DNA of 64,000 bases from Rhizomys pruinosus (GCA_009823505.1 VZQC01004708.1:80355-144354); one strand, 5' to 3'; positions 1 through 11,519 are shown, counted from the first letter of the stretch. A program made the numbers and translations. The notes: generated by a model not told the origin, from the sequence alone.

Positions 1-7
1 ATATACT

Positions 8-135
8 TTTTTTTTTTTTGGTCTTTTTGAGACAGGGTCTTCCTGCAGCCCCAGTTGTCCTGGAACTCTCTATGTAGACCAGGCTGGCTTTGAACTCATA
101 GAGATCCACCTGCCTCTCCATCCCAAGTGCTAGGA
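8..135 (-). mobile_element. B1 SINE, antisense, 5' truncated
   Basis: A poly(T) run leads into the reverse complement of a B1 element: gagacagggtct, then gtagaccaggctggc and cctgcctct are all visible. It stops at gtgctaggat, so the 5' end of the element (right side here) is missing. No TSD was found because the left flank is at the window edge. Confidence 0.9.
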
Positions 136-251
136 TATATTCTTTAATCTAAAGATGAATTAAAACTAAAAGGACATCCATCTATCAGTTGTCTGGCATT
201 TCCTTATATAGGATTCTACTGTCTGCAAACAATGGTTTGTCTCAGGTTCAC

Positions 252-505
252 AAGTTCTACCTTATTTATTTATTTATTTATTTATATGTGTGTGTTTGTG
301 TATGAATGTACTGTCTGCATGTAGGTTTGTGCACCCGTGTCATGCAATGCCCCAGAGTTCAGAAGAGGGTGCCACATTCCCCTGGAACTGGAGTTAAAGA
401 TGGTTCTCAGCCACCATGTGGGTGCTGGGGATCAAACCTGGGTCCTCTGCAAGAGTAGTTGGCACTCTCAACTGCTAGGCCATCTCTCCAGCTCAAGTGC
501 TACCT
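252..505 (-). mobile_element. B2/B3-type SINE with TSD, no internal duplication
   Basis: Reverse-complement SINE: a (tatt)n tail, then the 3' region, then the tRNA-like head ending in ctaggccatctctccagc. It is flanked by aagttctacct at 252-262 and aagtgctacct at 495-505, a 10/11 match. This copy lacks the 18-bp duplication seen in the other subfamily. The open frame across it is a by-product of the SINE. Confidence 0.92.
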
Positions 506-750
506 CTCATTTGTGTCTCATTCTTTATTTCTTTGGGCAGCACTTTCAGACACTATTAAAAAAGTAATGATGGCTTTATCTTGCTCCTGATATTAATGGA
601 AATTAATATAGTATTTCGTCACTAAGTAGGATGTTGGCAGTTGGTTTAAAACATATTTATGCTGTCGAAGAAGTACCTTCCATTCTACTACTTCAACATA
701 TTTCTGTTCATTTTACCAAGAAGTTAGTATTCAGTGGTATCCAATGGGTT

Positions 751-799
751 ATTTTGTTGTTGTTGTTGTTGTTGTTATTGTTGTTATTATTATTATTAG
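751..799. repeat. (TTG)n/(TTA)n microsatellite
   Basis: Seven or more ttg units pass into tta units, an imperfect trinucleotide tract. Confidence 0.9.
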
Positions 800-2405
800 A
801 ATGATCATATTGTGCTTGATGTTAATGAGTAGAGTGAATCTAGGCATAGCTTTTAATTGATTTCCAAATGTAGTAAGTTGACATTTGAGTATTGCCTCTT
901 AAATGATTCATTCTCAATACTACTTTTTCCTGAATTCCTTTTACTATTGGGATGAAGCTTAATTTTATAGCCCCTGAAAAAATTACAAATGCAGCCTTTG
1001 AAAATGCAAATGGCTCTTAGACAGAGGTTGCTTTCAGATCAGAAGTGCAGGTTGGAATATTTTATATTCCGAAGATGAGTTTCTGAGGATAGTTGAAATT
1101 AGGTGGTTTCAGGATTAGTCATCAGGTGCCTCAGAGACACAGTCCATGCTTTTCCGTATGCATATGTGAGTATGTGTTTGGCAAAGCAGAGCAATTATCC
1201 AATTCTCCTAAATTCATATGTCTCTCTACTATTTTTATTTCTCAATAAAACCAGGACTTTGAATCTTCCAATTATTGGCTACTAAATATTTGTAGTAAAG
1301 GATCTGGTAGTGCTTGTGGGTCTTTGACACTTATTATTTAGATGATCTATATGTTTAGTAAAATACTCATAAGTCTGGTTACAAGAAACAGAAATTCAAC
1401 TAAAGCAGTTTAATGAGAAAAATGGGATTTATTGGTTGCACTTTACCCCATTTTTATTTTGATTTGGGAAAGCAATAAATCTCCCTACCAAACACCATTC
1501 CACTGGCCTTTTTATCTCTCCATTCTTTCTCATCTTTAATTTTCTTTGTACTTTACATATTCCTTTCACATATCTTGTTACCACAAAATTGAAGTCATAG
1601 CCACAGTAATTCTAACAGAGACAGTAGAGCAGGGAAGGGCCAGCTGATCTGGCTGAGATCACATGTGTCTCTTTCTTCAGTAGAAATATTGTCATTTGCT
1701 GTTGCTAGTGCAGTATCAATCATACCTCCTCCGTTTGGTCATGAAAGTTAGATTACATGATTAACAACTTCCATGTGAAATAACGAGTACGAAGAGGGAG
1801 AAATATTGGATATGCGCTTATGAAGAGATTCAGGAAGAGGTTTTGCATATCAAACTGAAATGTCTGTTGCAAATGAGAACTGGAGAAACTATGATTGAAA
1901 ACCTTCTGACATTGCACTAAGGAAAACTAAAATGCAGAGTAAAGACAGGAAAGAGTTAACAGTCAAAGAAACAAGATATAATGTGTTGATTACATCTATT
2001 AACAACTGACAATAGAAAAGGAGAAAATGAACAAGTGATTAATGAGTGTTAATAAGATCATCAGGGTTAATAAGTGTCTCAGCAGATAATGACTTTGTTG
2101 CCAAGCCTGAAGTCCTGATTCCAATCACTTGTATCTACATCATGGTTGAAGGAAAGAACTGACTAATGAAAGTTATCCTTTGAAATCAGAAACATGGACT
2201 CATTCATTACTATTAATAGAAAGTAACAAAATATGACATGAGGACATATGAGAAGTTTCTGAATAAGACAGGAAAGATACACAAATTCTCAAGCCTTAGG
2301 TGGATGAGGAATTACAAACATTTGGTCAGGGAAAGCATTCAGATTCATGGCCCATAATTACTATTTCTTTTCCCATGTCTTGAGAACTAACTGAAGTCAA
2401 ACAAC
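800..2405. other. Unique AT-rich intergenic stretch
   Basis: No repeat I recognise, no ORF above 60 codons with plausible content and no CpG island. It may hold ancient, unrecognisably diverged repeats. I see nothing that supports a gene. Confidence 0.6.
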
Positions 2406-2406
2406 T

Positions 2407-2670
2407 ACACTTTGTTTTGTTTTGTTTTGTTTTTAATTTTTATTTATTTTTCGTATGTGTATGAATGTGCTGTATGCATGCAGGTCTGTGCACCCATGTC
2501 GTGCAATGCCACGGAGGTCAGAAGAGGGTCTCGGATTCCCCTGGAACTGGAGTTCTCCTGGAATTGGAGTTACAGACGGTTCTTAACCGCCATGTGGGTG
2601 CTGGGGATCGAACCCGGGTCCTCTGCAAGAGCGTCAGTGCTCTTAACCGCTAGGCTATCGCACACTTTGT
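2407..2670 (-). mobile_element. B2/B3-type SINE with 18-bp duplication and TSD
   Basis: Antisense SINE with a (ttttg)n/(tattt)n tail on the left and a tRNA-like head on the right. The segment near 2540-2570 carries the duplicated ctggaaYtggagtt motif that marks one subfamily. TSD acactttgt is exact at 2407-2415 and 2662-2670. The head ends at ctaggctatcgc, slightly short of the usual start. Confidence 0.93.
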
Positions 2671-2845
2671 AACAATAAAATCATTATATTGTGTAATTAT
2701 TGGATAGTGTTTTAACTTAAACATTCATCTTACCATACAAAAGAAGTAATTGCTCCCCGTAAATCATTTATCCAAAAATGTAGCAAACACATTCCTTATC
2801 ACTAGGAAGATGGAAAGAAAAATGCTTTCAGTTAAAAATAGGGAA

Positions 2846-2985
2846 GACTGGTGGGGTCATGACTTTAATTCCATCACTCAGGAGGCAGAGACAGGCAAAT
2901 TTCTCTGAGGTTGAGGCCAGGTCTAGATAGAAAGTTCCAGGCCACCTGTAGATACAGGGAGCTCCTTCTCAAAAAGAAAGAAAAA
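2846..2985 (+). mobile_element. Old diverged B1-like SINE
   Basis: Sense-strand B1 order can be followed (ggtggggtcatgactttaat, ggaggcagagacagg, gagttccaggcca, ctcaaaaagaaag), but with many substitutions, so it is much older than the B1 copies with clean TSDs elsewhere in the window. Confidence 0.75.
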
Positions 2986-3324
2986 AGGATTCTTCTAATA
3001 AAAAGAGAATCAGTAACTACAAATCAGTTACCAATGGATCATTGCATCATCAAAACGTTTACTAGGGTGTCATTGCATTCTTACTACAGCTACATTTCCT
3101 TCCTTTCCTATAAATGTCATTAATAATCTTATGAGAAGCATGAATTTATTTATGTCTGTATTTCTAGCATCTAGATAATCCTCAACTAGTTGTTGACTGT
3201 ATAAATAATTTTCAAACTGTGAAGTGAGGCATACAAAATTGTCATGAAGAACTAATAGTTGGGATGCTATGGGCACTCTTCCAGAAGCTATGGCTCTCCC
3301 TAGTAGGATTAGTTTTGAATTTTT

Positions 3325-3559
3325 AAATTTTATTTATTTTATTTTCATTTAGTTTAGTTTGTGTGTATGTGCATTGCCTGCATGTGTGTAAGTGTACCCA
3401 TGTTGTGGATTGCCTATGGAGGTCAGAAGAAGGGGCTGGATTCCTAGGAACTGGAGTTACAGATGTTTGTTAGCCACCACGTGTATGTTGGGAATCTAGC
3501 CTACATCCTCTGCAAGAGCAGCCAGTGCTCTTAACCAGTGAGCCATGTCTCCAGCCCCC
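3325..3559 (-). mobile_element. Older B3-type SINE
   Basis: Antisense copy with tail, tgcctgcatgtgtgtaagtg, gaactggagttacagatg and head ttaaccagtgagccatgtctccagcccc. It is more diverged than the young SINEs and lacks the 18-bp duplication. Confidence 0.85.
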
Positions 3560-3564
3560 TCTTC

Positions 3565-4465
3565 CAGTAGTATTTGTATATTATAATGAAGACAAATAAT
3601 ATTAGTGTGGCATACTGAGATGGTACAACATGAAGAGAGTTTGGATTACATGTGACATTTTTGTTCAATGAGGTAGAACAAATGTTTTACATTCCAATAT
3701 ATTTAAACATTAAATAAGGTATAAACTTTGTTTACATATATCTTATATTGAATATTTTAATAAGTAAAGAAATTTAGTAACACTGTAATCACAATTTAGA
3801 ATACCAAAATAATCTGAAATAGAAAGTAGAGTGTTATGAAACAGCACTTAGATGCAAATACAACACAGATGTCACTTCTGAAGAGAAGGTGAAATGGTAA
3901 TCACATTACCCAGGAACTAAAGCTGTCTTTGTGGTAAGACTTGTCAGGGCAAACCAGTGAGGCAGGCATAAAAGAAGTTCAAAACAATCCCTTTATGTTT
4001 CATTTTCTCTGTACCTAAGGAACTTCTGCTTTCATCCAAACATACTTATGTTTAGATGTAAATACAATGTTAATGAAAATATATTAAGAAAATAATGTGT
4101 CTATTCAAGTTGAAAGGCTCAAGTGAGCACGAATAAATTCAATTAGATTGAGAAAAATAAACTTTCATTTAAGAGCTGGCCATCGCTGATGTTTAATTTT
4201 GGTAAAAATCACAATTAACAGAAGAGGTGTCAGGTGTCTGTAGACAGATTTGTGTCTCAGTTGCTCCTGGCCCAGGTGGGGAATCGAAGTGATGGAAATT
4301 CAGCCTATCCAAGTGAGCACAGCTCAGCGTGTGGGAACCTGACCACAGAGTGTGTCAGCATGGGCTGTCTAGGGAAGTTACCTTCTGAAACTGTTACCTT
4401 CGTTTTGTTCTCCGAACCCAAGGCACTTCAGATCATCAGAGTATTTGATAAAAATAAAAGGTACC
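3565..4465. other. Unique intergenic stretch
   Basis: AT-rich sequence with no recognised repeat. A frame at 4234-4479 begins here and runs into the L1-like tail next to it; its translation resembles nothing I know and is not annotated as a gene. Confidence 0.5.
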
Positions 4466-4469
4466 CTGA

Positions 4470-4635
4470 GTGGAGATGAGAGGATAAACTGAAACCTGAG
4501 CAATATCAGTGAGCACCATGGGTGAGAGCTCAGATTAAAAAGTGAGGTGGGGGGAAGAGAAAGGGGAATGTCTAAACAACTGAAAAATGATGTCCAAAAT
4601 GCATAAAACATCAATAAAAGTATTATAAAAAATGT
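4470..4635 (+). mobile_element. L1 3' terminal module (tail)
   Basis: The segment gaggtggggggaagagaaagg through gaaaaatgatgtcc and aaaacatcaataaaag matches the terminal L1 module found repeatedly here (for example 22505-22655 and 32240-32395). It ends in an AATAAA-containing A-rich tail. The left boundary is uncertain. Confidence 0.7.
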
Positions 4636-4924
4636 GCTTGTGTGAGGAAACAGCAGGGGCCGATTTCATCAAGTGGGAAAATATTGGTTATTTTCAGGGA
4701 ACAAAGATACTAACATTAAAAGAGCAAGGAGAGAATAGATTAGTACAGAAATAAAGGAGGACAGATTATGTTAGGAAATGATGATAGCAAATGCTTTTTA
4801 TTTGATTATGATTATAAATTGTTGACATGTTACTAGCAGAAGAAACCCATTATATAATTTTTCCAGTTATTCTAAGTGCTTTTCGAAGAAAAGAGTAGAA
4901 AGAGGGATCAAGAAAAGAATCAAG

Positions 4925-5145
4925 TCGCTGGACAGATATCCTAGTGGTTAAGAGCACCGGCTGCTCTTGCAGAGAAACTGGGTTCAGTTCCCAACAATCA
5001 CCCCATAGCTAAAAACTGTCTGTACCTCCAGTTTAAGGGATCTGATTCCCTCTTCTATCCTCAACAGGCATTGCACAACACAGGTACACTTACATATATG
5101 CAGGCAAAACACTCCTACACAAAAATAAAATTAATAAATGAAAGA
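4925..5145 (+). mobile_element. Older B3-type SINE
   Basis: Sense SINE: ctggacagatatcctagtggttaaga (A box region), gggttcagttccc (B box), then a diverged body and an A-rich tail. Substitutions in both boxes and body indicate an old copy. Confidence 0.85.
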
Positions 5146-5149
5146 AAAG

Positions 5150-5242
5150 TGAATGGGTGCAGTGAGGGGAGGTGGGGAGAGGGGGTCACATCTTAATGTA
5201 ATCATTAAAAATAACAATAATTCAATAAAATAAAATAAAAAG
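5150..5242 (+). mobile_element. Possible L1 3' end remnant
   Basis: A purine/G-rich run (gaggggaggtggggagaggggg) followed by an A-rich stretch with AATAAA resembles a rodent L1 3' terminus. The assignment rests on composition only. Confidence 0.35.
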
Positions 5243-5377
5243 ACTCAAAAGACAATATAAGAGGCTATTTTATTGTTCCACTTGTGACATATATATGTGT
5301 TAGTATCATGGGTTGAGATGGGGAGGTGTGATCATTTTCTCATCCAGCAGAAGGTCACTCACTGGAATTGATCATAA

Positions 5378-5392
5378 TTCCATCTAGTGGCA
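5378..5392 (-). promoter_or_regulatory. Weak CTCF-like motif
   Basis: The minus strand reads CCACTAGATGG, matching the core of the CTCF consensus CCASYAGRKGGC except for the final C. It lies in otherwise unique DNA (5245-5830). Single motif matches are common by chance. Confidence 0.25.
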
Positions 5393-5829
5393 AGGTACAT
5401 AGTTGATCTTTGAAGTTAGATTATAACCAATGAAATAAAATGTGATAAAGGGTAAGGGAAGCAAGCCTTACTTTTAGTTTTACATCTGATGTGACTTGAA
5501 GAAAATTAGTAAAGAAGCAAAGTTGATTTGGAATCAGGTTTATCCTGGATAGGTAATAACTAAATGGCATCTTTATGAAACTATATGTCCATTCAGCATA
5601 TCAAAGAATACTTTATAAAAAAATCCATATAATTAACTCAGTGTCTACAAGGATGAAAGACTGGAAAATAAGTAATTCTTCATTCATTCACTTTATATAG
5701 GCTTACACAATTTTTTGCAGTGATTCTGGAGAAAGCAATTTGGTAGGAAGATTTCAGGAGAATTACTTATTGTTAAAAATCAAAGATACAGATTAGATTA
5801 GGTCATGAAGAATATATAAGTTTATATAA

Positions 5830-6198
5830 GAAAAAGATATTCCCAGGGCTGGAGAGATGGCCTAGTGGTTAAGAGTACCGACTACTCTTGCAGAGGACCT
5901 AGGTTTATTCTCAGCACCCACATGGTGGCTGAGAACCATCTTTGACTTCAGTTCCAGGAGAATCCGATGCCCTCTTCTGACCTCCACGGCATTGCACGAC
6001 ACGGGTGCACAGACCTGCATGGAGACAGTATATTCATACACATAAAAATAAGCCAGGCATGAAGGCGCACGCCTTTAATCCTAGCACTCGGGAGGCAGAG
6101 GCAGGTGGATCTTTGTGAGTTCAAGGCCAGCCTGGTCTACAGAGTGAGTTCCAGGACAGCTGCGACTACAGGGAGACGCTGTCTCAAAAAGACCAAAA

Positions 6199-6246
<48 letters not shown>

Positions 6247-6283
6247 CTAAAAGTATATTTTCAAAAGAGAAAAAGATATTCCC
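5830..6283 (+). mobile_element. B2/B3-type SINE + B1 pair within one 15-bp TSD
   Basis: A sense SINE (about 5846-6050, ggctggagagatggcctagtgg head, no 18-bp duplication) is followed directly by a full sense B1 (about 6051-6199) and an (AATA)n tract to about 6245. The whole block is bracketed by a perfect TSD gaaaaagatattccc at 5830-5844 and 6269-6283. Either B1 landed in the SINE tail or the two moved together. Confidence 0.9.
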
Positions 6284-6289
6284 TAAAAT

Positions 6290-7085
6290 TTTGAGTAGAA
6301 AGTTGATTGAAATATACATTGATTTGAAAGTTGTGATGTATTAATTTCCCATTGATGATGCAATTACTACAAATTTAGTTTCTAAATACAAAGATGTAAT
6401 ACCTTGTAGTTATGGACAGTGGGCCAGAGGCCAAAAATTGTTCACAATGGACTAATATCATCCTGCATGAAATCTTCTCCTTCCTTCATAAAGGATCCAG
6501 GAGAGAATCTACTTAAGTCACTTTTCACTTTCTAGAAGTTGCTGGCACCCACGGATCATTCCATCCTTCCATATTCAAAGCCAGAAATGGTAGCTGATTT
6601 GTTTACAACATATCATACTGACATGGACTCTGTTCCTGTCTTCCCTAGAAAAAAAAAAAACAAGAGAAAGGCAAATAAACTCCCAGGATTAGAGTCAACC
6701 TATCAGCAATTTAATTCCATCTGTTACCTAATCTCTCCCTTGCTAGGTGACACAACATAGCCTTAGTTTCTAAAATCAGAATACAGACATCTCAGAGGCA
6801 TCTTTGTATTTTCAGTTACACATTCCTATTTACTGTTTGCTAGATTAATATTGTTCCAGGGAACTGAAGTAGATATAATGCCCAAGAATTTCTATGTTGA
6901 TTATTTCCATGGATCAGTTTCATATCATAGAAAAATGTGACAATAGAATTCTAACAAAATTAGTAATATTTGTAATATACACACATGTTCACTACTAGAT
7001 GAAAAAAATGTAAATGTTTTGAGATGCTTTTGATAGGGAAGTTTAGAGTCAGTGTTATTAGATATGGTCTCCTAGTGAGGCACAA
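6290..7085. other. Unique or unrecognised sequence
   Basis: No identifiable repeat apart from a short A run near 6650. The frame at 6539-6760 shows no recognisable protein features. Confidence 0.5.
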
Positions 7086-7089
7086 CTTA

Positions 7090-7520
7090 TCATACCAATG
7101 TTTGTAGAGCCATGATTCATGATAGCCAAATTGTGGGTAGAGTGTCGAAGTTCATCAATGGAGGCACAATGGAATTTTACTCAGCTGTAAAGAAGAATGA
7201 AATTGCTTCATTTGAAGAAACACAGTTGCATGCTTCCTCTCATATCTGGAAGACAGAAATAGAACTTGAAATTAAAAGGGGATTACTGGGAATATGGAAG
7301 GGGAAGGAGAAGAAGGGAAAGGTTAATAAAGAGCAATAAAGTTGGCAAATATGAACAGATGTATTCTACGCATAATGAAGTCCCTTTTCACGCATTTAAT
7401 GTATCAATAACTTGGTATACTATATACTGCCATAATTTTTTATATAAAGTCTGCCCTTGGGAATGCTTTATTTGACCCCTTTAATTTGTGTAAAAATGAT
7501 TTGTTAATGCCTTTAATAAA
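7090..7520 (+). mobile_element. L1 3' fragment (end of ORF2 and 3' UTR)
   Basis: The DNA around 7120-7205 (gatagccaaattgtgg, catcaatggaggcacaatggaattttac) matches the C-terminal part of L1 ORF2; the translated segment MEFYSAVKKNEIASF fits the conserved ORF2 end. A G/A-rich 3' UTR-like stretch follows. Strongly diverged and 5' truncated. Confidence 0.7.
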
Positions 7521-7850
7521 CAAGATCCATGATTCTTCCTTCTGATCCTATTCTGAAAATGTAAAATTAAATATTCCACTTAGAAACTTGTCAGATACTG
7601 TCAAAGGTACTAACATCATTATTTCAGGGACATCTCTGAAATTCTCATAGGCCCAAATCTCAGGTTGTTCAGAGACCTCTTCCTCAGCTTTCCTGAGATC
7701 CTCAGCATATGGATTCCAATAATTCCTTCAGTGATGTCTTTTCTTTTCATCATTCTGTGTTCTCCATAGACCTGTTAGAAAGTCTAGGTCTAGAAACAAG
7801 AATCTGGCTTGTACTAAGTCACATATTTAATTTTTAAAATTATTTATCTA

Positions 7851-8048
7851 GGGGCTGGGAAGTCGGCTCAGTTGTTAAGAGCACAAACTGCTCTTTAGAG
7901 GACTAGGGTTTGATTCCCAGCACCCACCTGATGGCTAGCAACCATCCATAACTCCAGTTCCAGGGGATCTGATGCCCTCCTGTGACCTTTGCAGGCACTG
8001 CATGACATGGGTGCAATTATATACATGAAAATAAAATAAAATAAAAAT
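7851..8048 (+). mobile_element. B3-type SINE
   Basis: Sense copy beginning ggggctgggaagtcggctcagttgttaag, with B box gggtttgattccc and an (aaaat)n tail. It is moderately diverged and lacks the 18-bp duplication. Confidence 0.88.
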
Positions 8049-8057
8049 TCTTTATTT

Positions 8058-8123
8058 ATTATTATGATTTTTTGAGACTGGCCCCAATATACTTCAGGCT
8101 GGTCTTGAACTCATTTTTAGTGA

Positions 8124-8156
<33 letters not shown>

Positions 8157-8604
8157 TGTGTGTGTGTATTGCATGTGAGTGGTATATGTGTTTGCTTGAA
8201 TGTACATATGCTTTCAGAGACCAGAAAAGAAGACTGAAGTTCCTGTTGTATCACTCTAAACTTTATTTATTTAAGAGTGGTTCTAAGCTGGGTGTGGTGG
8301 CTCATGCCTTTAATCCTAGCACTTGGGAGGCAAAGGCAGGCAGATCTTTGTGAGTTCAAGGCTAGCCTGGTCTACAGAGTGAGTTCCAGGACAGCTGGAG
8401 CTACAGGGAGACCCTGTCTCAAAAAGACTAAAAATTAAAAAAAAAAGTGGTTCTGTTACTGGAGCCAGGGTGGAGGCCAGCAAGCCCAAAGAATCCTCCT
8501 GTCTCTGATCCCCACAGTCCTGAGGTTACAGATATGTACATCCTCATGCTTGTCCATGTTTACGCAGCAAAGGGATTTTGCTCCCTGAGCCATCTTCTAA
8601 GCCC
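8058..8604 (-). mobile_element. Older composite rodent repeat with (TG)n, interrupted by B1
   Basis: An antisense B1-like scrap (8058-8120) is followed by (TG)n at 8121-8168 and then, split by a younger B1, a rodent repeat ending gctccctgagccatcttctaagccc. That end resembles the antisense head of rodent tRNA-derived SINEs. The two halves rejoin across the B1 TSD. Confidence 0.55.
8276..8454 (+). mobile_element. B1 SINE with TSD, nested
   Basis: Complete sense B1 (ctgggtgtggtggctcatgcc to ctgtctcaaaaagac, A-rich tail) flanked by exact TSD agtggttct at 8276-8284 and 8446-8454. It lies inside the older repeat at 8058-8604. Confidence 0.93.
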
Positions 8605-9580
8605 CTGCACTGAAATCTTGACCCTTCCACGTCCATCTCCGAAGTTCTGGGATTATAGGGCCTGCACTAACATGTTTGGTACATAAACCATTTGGGTGAT
8701 AATCACTCACACGTAAATCTAGGATTCTCTGTTCTATTGTGTGGTGAGCAATCCGTGCCTGGTGAGACAGACCTGGCATGCCAAAGTGGTGCATCGCCCA
8801 TAAACTCTGACTAGTTTTGCACATTCGTAATGACTTTACATGAAAATATTGTGGGAAATGTAGATGCATGTGCTGTTTAAACATTAGACTGCATGAATGC
8901 GTTTTAATTGGAACACAAGCTCATGCTTCCACATAGTTACATTGACATTCCTACCTTAAAACAGGACTTAACATATATGACACAATACCTGAAATCTGGT
9001 GGGGGCATATAGGGCATGGGGAAAGGGTGGGGCATAATTGATTAAGATGTATTATATTAAACATACAAAAATGCAATGAAGTTGATTGTAAAAATGACAG
9101 AGATGAGAACTTACAAATTGTATGCTACTCATGACTGTGGAGTATTTGATACAGAATATTTGCTGACGTCTTTGCTAGTAGGGTTTCCAACTATGAACTG
9201 GGACCATGATGGCCGGAATCATCAGTGAATGTAAAAATACAGAGATACAGAAAATGACACAAAGATGCTAGGTTTGAAGCATCAGGGATGAGACTCAGAC
9301 CTATGTGTTCCAGCAAAGGACAAATAAGACCAGAAATTGAGTCTGAGATGCAACCAGATCAGAGAAAGATCACTTCTGAAAACATATTCACCTGTGTCAT
9401 CTCAGGGACAGCCTTCCTGAGAAGGATACTTATTCCCAGCAAGTTACTGATGAGAAAACCAGGATGTCGAGAGGTAGAGATGTCAAGAGCATTGCGCATG
9501 TGTGAACAGTAAAGTTGGAGATATAGATTTGAACGATGTCCTGAAGAATCATAAAATCAATGCTTTTTTGTTATTTATAT
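8605..9580. other. Mostly unique sequence with weak repeat traces
   Basis: 8625-8684 resembles the far end of an antisense B1 (ttctgggattatagggcctg). 8985-9100 has a G-rich then A-rich layout like an L1 3' end. 9420-9490 may be a MIR scrap. None is strong, and there is no supported gene. Confidence 0.4.
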
Positions 9581-9586
9581 ATTTTG

Positions 9587-9715
9587 TAAATTTTTTATTG
9601 AATTCTTGTGTATTTCATAGAGAACATCTTAATCATCCTTATACCTCCCCCCATTTAATACTCTACTGTATATTGCTTCTATACATTTTGCCTAAGGGAA
9701 ACTTCTCTGGGCCTT
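9587..9715 (-). mobile_element. Antisense L1 3' end
   Basis: tttttattgaattcttgtgtatttcat is the reverse complement of the L1 terminal module end (atgaaatacacaaaacatcaataaaa). A C-rich stretch (acctccccccattt) follows, as expected for the antisense 3' UTR. Confidence 0.65.
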
Positions 9716-9719
9716 CTAC

Positions 9720-10045
9720 AACATATGCATGCACATATATACATACACACACTTATATATTCACACATACTCATATACAAAAATATACATACAGACATGG
9801 ACACACATACAGAAATAAACATATACTAACATAGATGCACATGCAGATAATTGCACACATAAAAACATACACATACAAAGGCCAGCTTGGTCTACAGAGT
9901 GAGTCCAGGACAGCTGGGACTACAGGGAGACACACAAACATACATATACATGCACACATACACACATATACATATGCACGCATACATACTTACATAAAAG
10001 TTCACACATATACACTGATACACACACTCATTCACACAAAAACAT
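9720..10045. repeat. CA/TA-rich cryptic microsatellite containing a B1 core
   Basis: A long degenerate (CA)/(CATA)-rich tract is interrupted at 9880-9934 by a clean internal B1 segment (ggccagcttggtctacagag to gactacagggaga) that lacks both B1 ends. Confidence 0.85.
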
Positions 10046-10049
10046 AATA

Positions 10050-10790
10050 TCCCTTTCCACTCTCCTGGCTTTTCTACCTTTCAAATTCCTGGTTCTTAGT
10101 TTAAAAAGCTGTTCTATTGAGCCTGCATACATTCTTCCAGTTCTGAATGGTGTTCAGCTAGCCAGGTCCTAATCTTTCCTGGGTTTCAGCTCATCTCTGA
10201 TTATCTGCTGTTTCTTACAGATATCTTGACCATCATCTCTCTGAGGCTAGGTAAAGCCTGTGGCTCTAACTTTGAGCCTTGAAAGCAGGGCAGCTGTCTT
10301 TTACAAAGCACTGGATTTCTGCATCATGTGTGATTTTATTGGTTGTTCTTTAACCATCTATAGTATGTCAGCAGAGGTGTGTTTCCATTCACGGGGAAGG
10401 TAGATTTCAAGGTAGATTGCAATCAGAAATAGGATGGATTGCATTGCAAAAGTACAAAGTGGATAGCTAGATCATGGAAGAGTGATGAAGATCCAGAGAC
10501 TGAATCCAGGCAGAGTCACAGGGCACACTAGGTCTCACCTTACAGCAGCACTATAATAAGTCCTCCTGACTTCACAGCCCACAGAAGAGATTTCTGTACT
10601 CCCTGACAGATTAACTGTCCCTTTATTGAACATGTGACTAGGCTATATTTCTGCAACTGCTTTAAATGAAATGTGCCATCTAATTGAGTTTTGAACAACT
10701 AAATGAGCACACAGTTCAAGACCAAGGCTTGACACTTGGGATTTTTATAAGAAAATTTTCTTTTCTATTCTTCATTTGACCAAAATACTC
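10050..10790. other. Unique intergenic stretch
   Basis: No repeat or gene recognised. Composition is ordinary, with no ORF above 60 codons. Confidence 0.55.
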
Positions 10791-10796
10791 TAATGA

Positions 10797-11010
10797 GACA
10801 AGAGAGATGGCTCAGCAGTTAAGAACACTTGCTGCTCTTACAAAAGACCAGGGTTCAGTTCTCAGCACCCACAGGGGAGATTGTAAGCATCCGTAGCACA
10901 GTTTCTAGGCTATCTGACATCCTCTTCCACCCTCTGTGGGCATGAGGCACATGTTACACATACATACATACAGGCCAAACATTCATATACATAGAATAAA
11001 AATAAATAAA
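10797..11010 (+). mobile_element. Older B3-type SINE
   Basis: Sense copy with agagatggctcagcagttaag head, agggttcagttctcagcaccc B-box region, a diverged body and an A-rich tail. Confidence 0.85.
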
Positions 11011-11081
11011 AGAATCTAGTGGCTTAGAGGTAGACATATATAAGAGTGGAACCTTGGTTTCTGAATATCTTCATGGAGTAA

Positions 11082-11103
11082 CCACACACACACACACACA
11101 CAC

Positions 11104-11140
<37 letters not shown>
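11082..11140. repeat. (CA)n microsatellite
   Basis: About 28 CA units with one aca interruption. Open frames on both strands here are repeat translations. Confidence 0.95.
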
Positions 11141-11142
<2 letters not shown>

Positions 11143-11389
11143 CTTGCCCTGCACAGTATATGAGGTAAAATTATGTCTATTAATGAGTCTATTCTGCCAC
11201 TGGATTTGGGACTTTATAATACAATACACAGGATTTCCTTTAAATAATACAATATTCAAACTCAACTCAGAAAAAATCACATTAGTTAAAGAAAAATAAC
11301 AGGAAAATTGATGTTAGAGCTTGGATCAAGAAAGCAGAAGTGTACAGATGACTTGAGCAGAGAAACAGTACTATGCTATAAGAGTTAAA

Positions 11390-11490
11390 TCCTCAGATAA
11401 CCCACTGCGTGGATAAGGACACAGACTCATAGGGAGATCAAGGCACCTATATCAAGTTATAGGAGAAGCAGAGTGAGAGTCAAATCCTTG
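11390..11490 (+). mobile_element. MIR SINE fragment
   Basis: ctcataggg, gatcaaggcacctatatcaagtt, gcagagtgagagtcaaatcc follows the MIR core order (aggctcagagagg, cttgcccaaggtcac, cagagctgggattcaaaccc). It is an ancient mammalian SINE, diverged as expected. Confidence 0.55.
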
Positions 11491-11519
11491 TTACTTGTTG
11501 CAGGGTCTTTATTCTTTTT

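Noticed and set aside
2412..2672. A recurring 60-86 codon frame (MYCLHVGLCTRVVQC... GTGVLLELE...) on the strand opposite each B2/B3-type SINE, also at 337, 13809, 28185, 30041, 38363, 40968, 55574 and 60619
   Set aside because: It is the antisense translation of the SINE itself; copies share frame and sequence because the repeat does. No promoter, splice sites or independent conservation.
4234..4479. 81-codon frame near an L1 tail
   Set aside because: No recognisable domain, no initiation context of note, and it overlaps a probable L1 3' end.
9502..10047. Thr/His/Tyr-rich frames on both strands
   Set aside because: Translations of a CA/TA-rich microsatellite.
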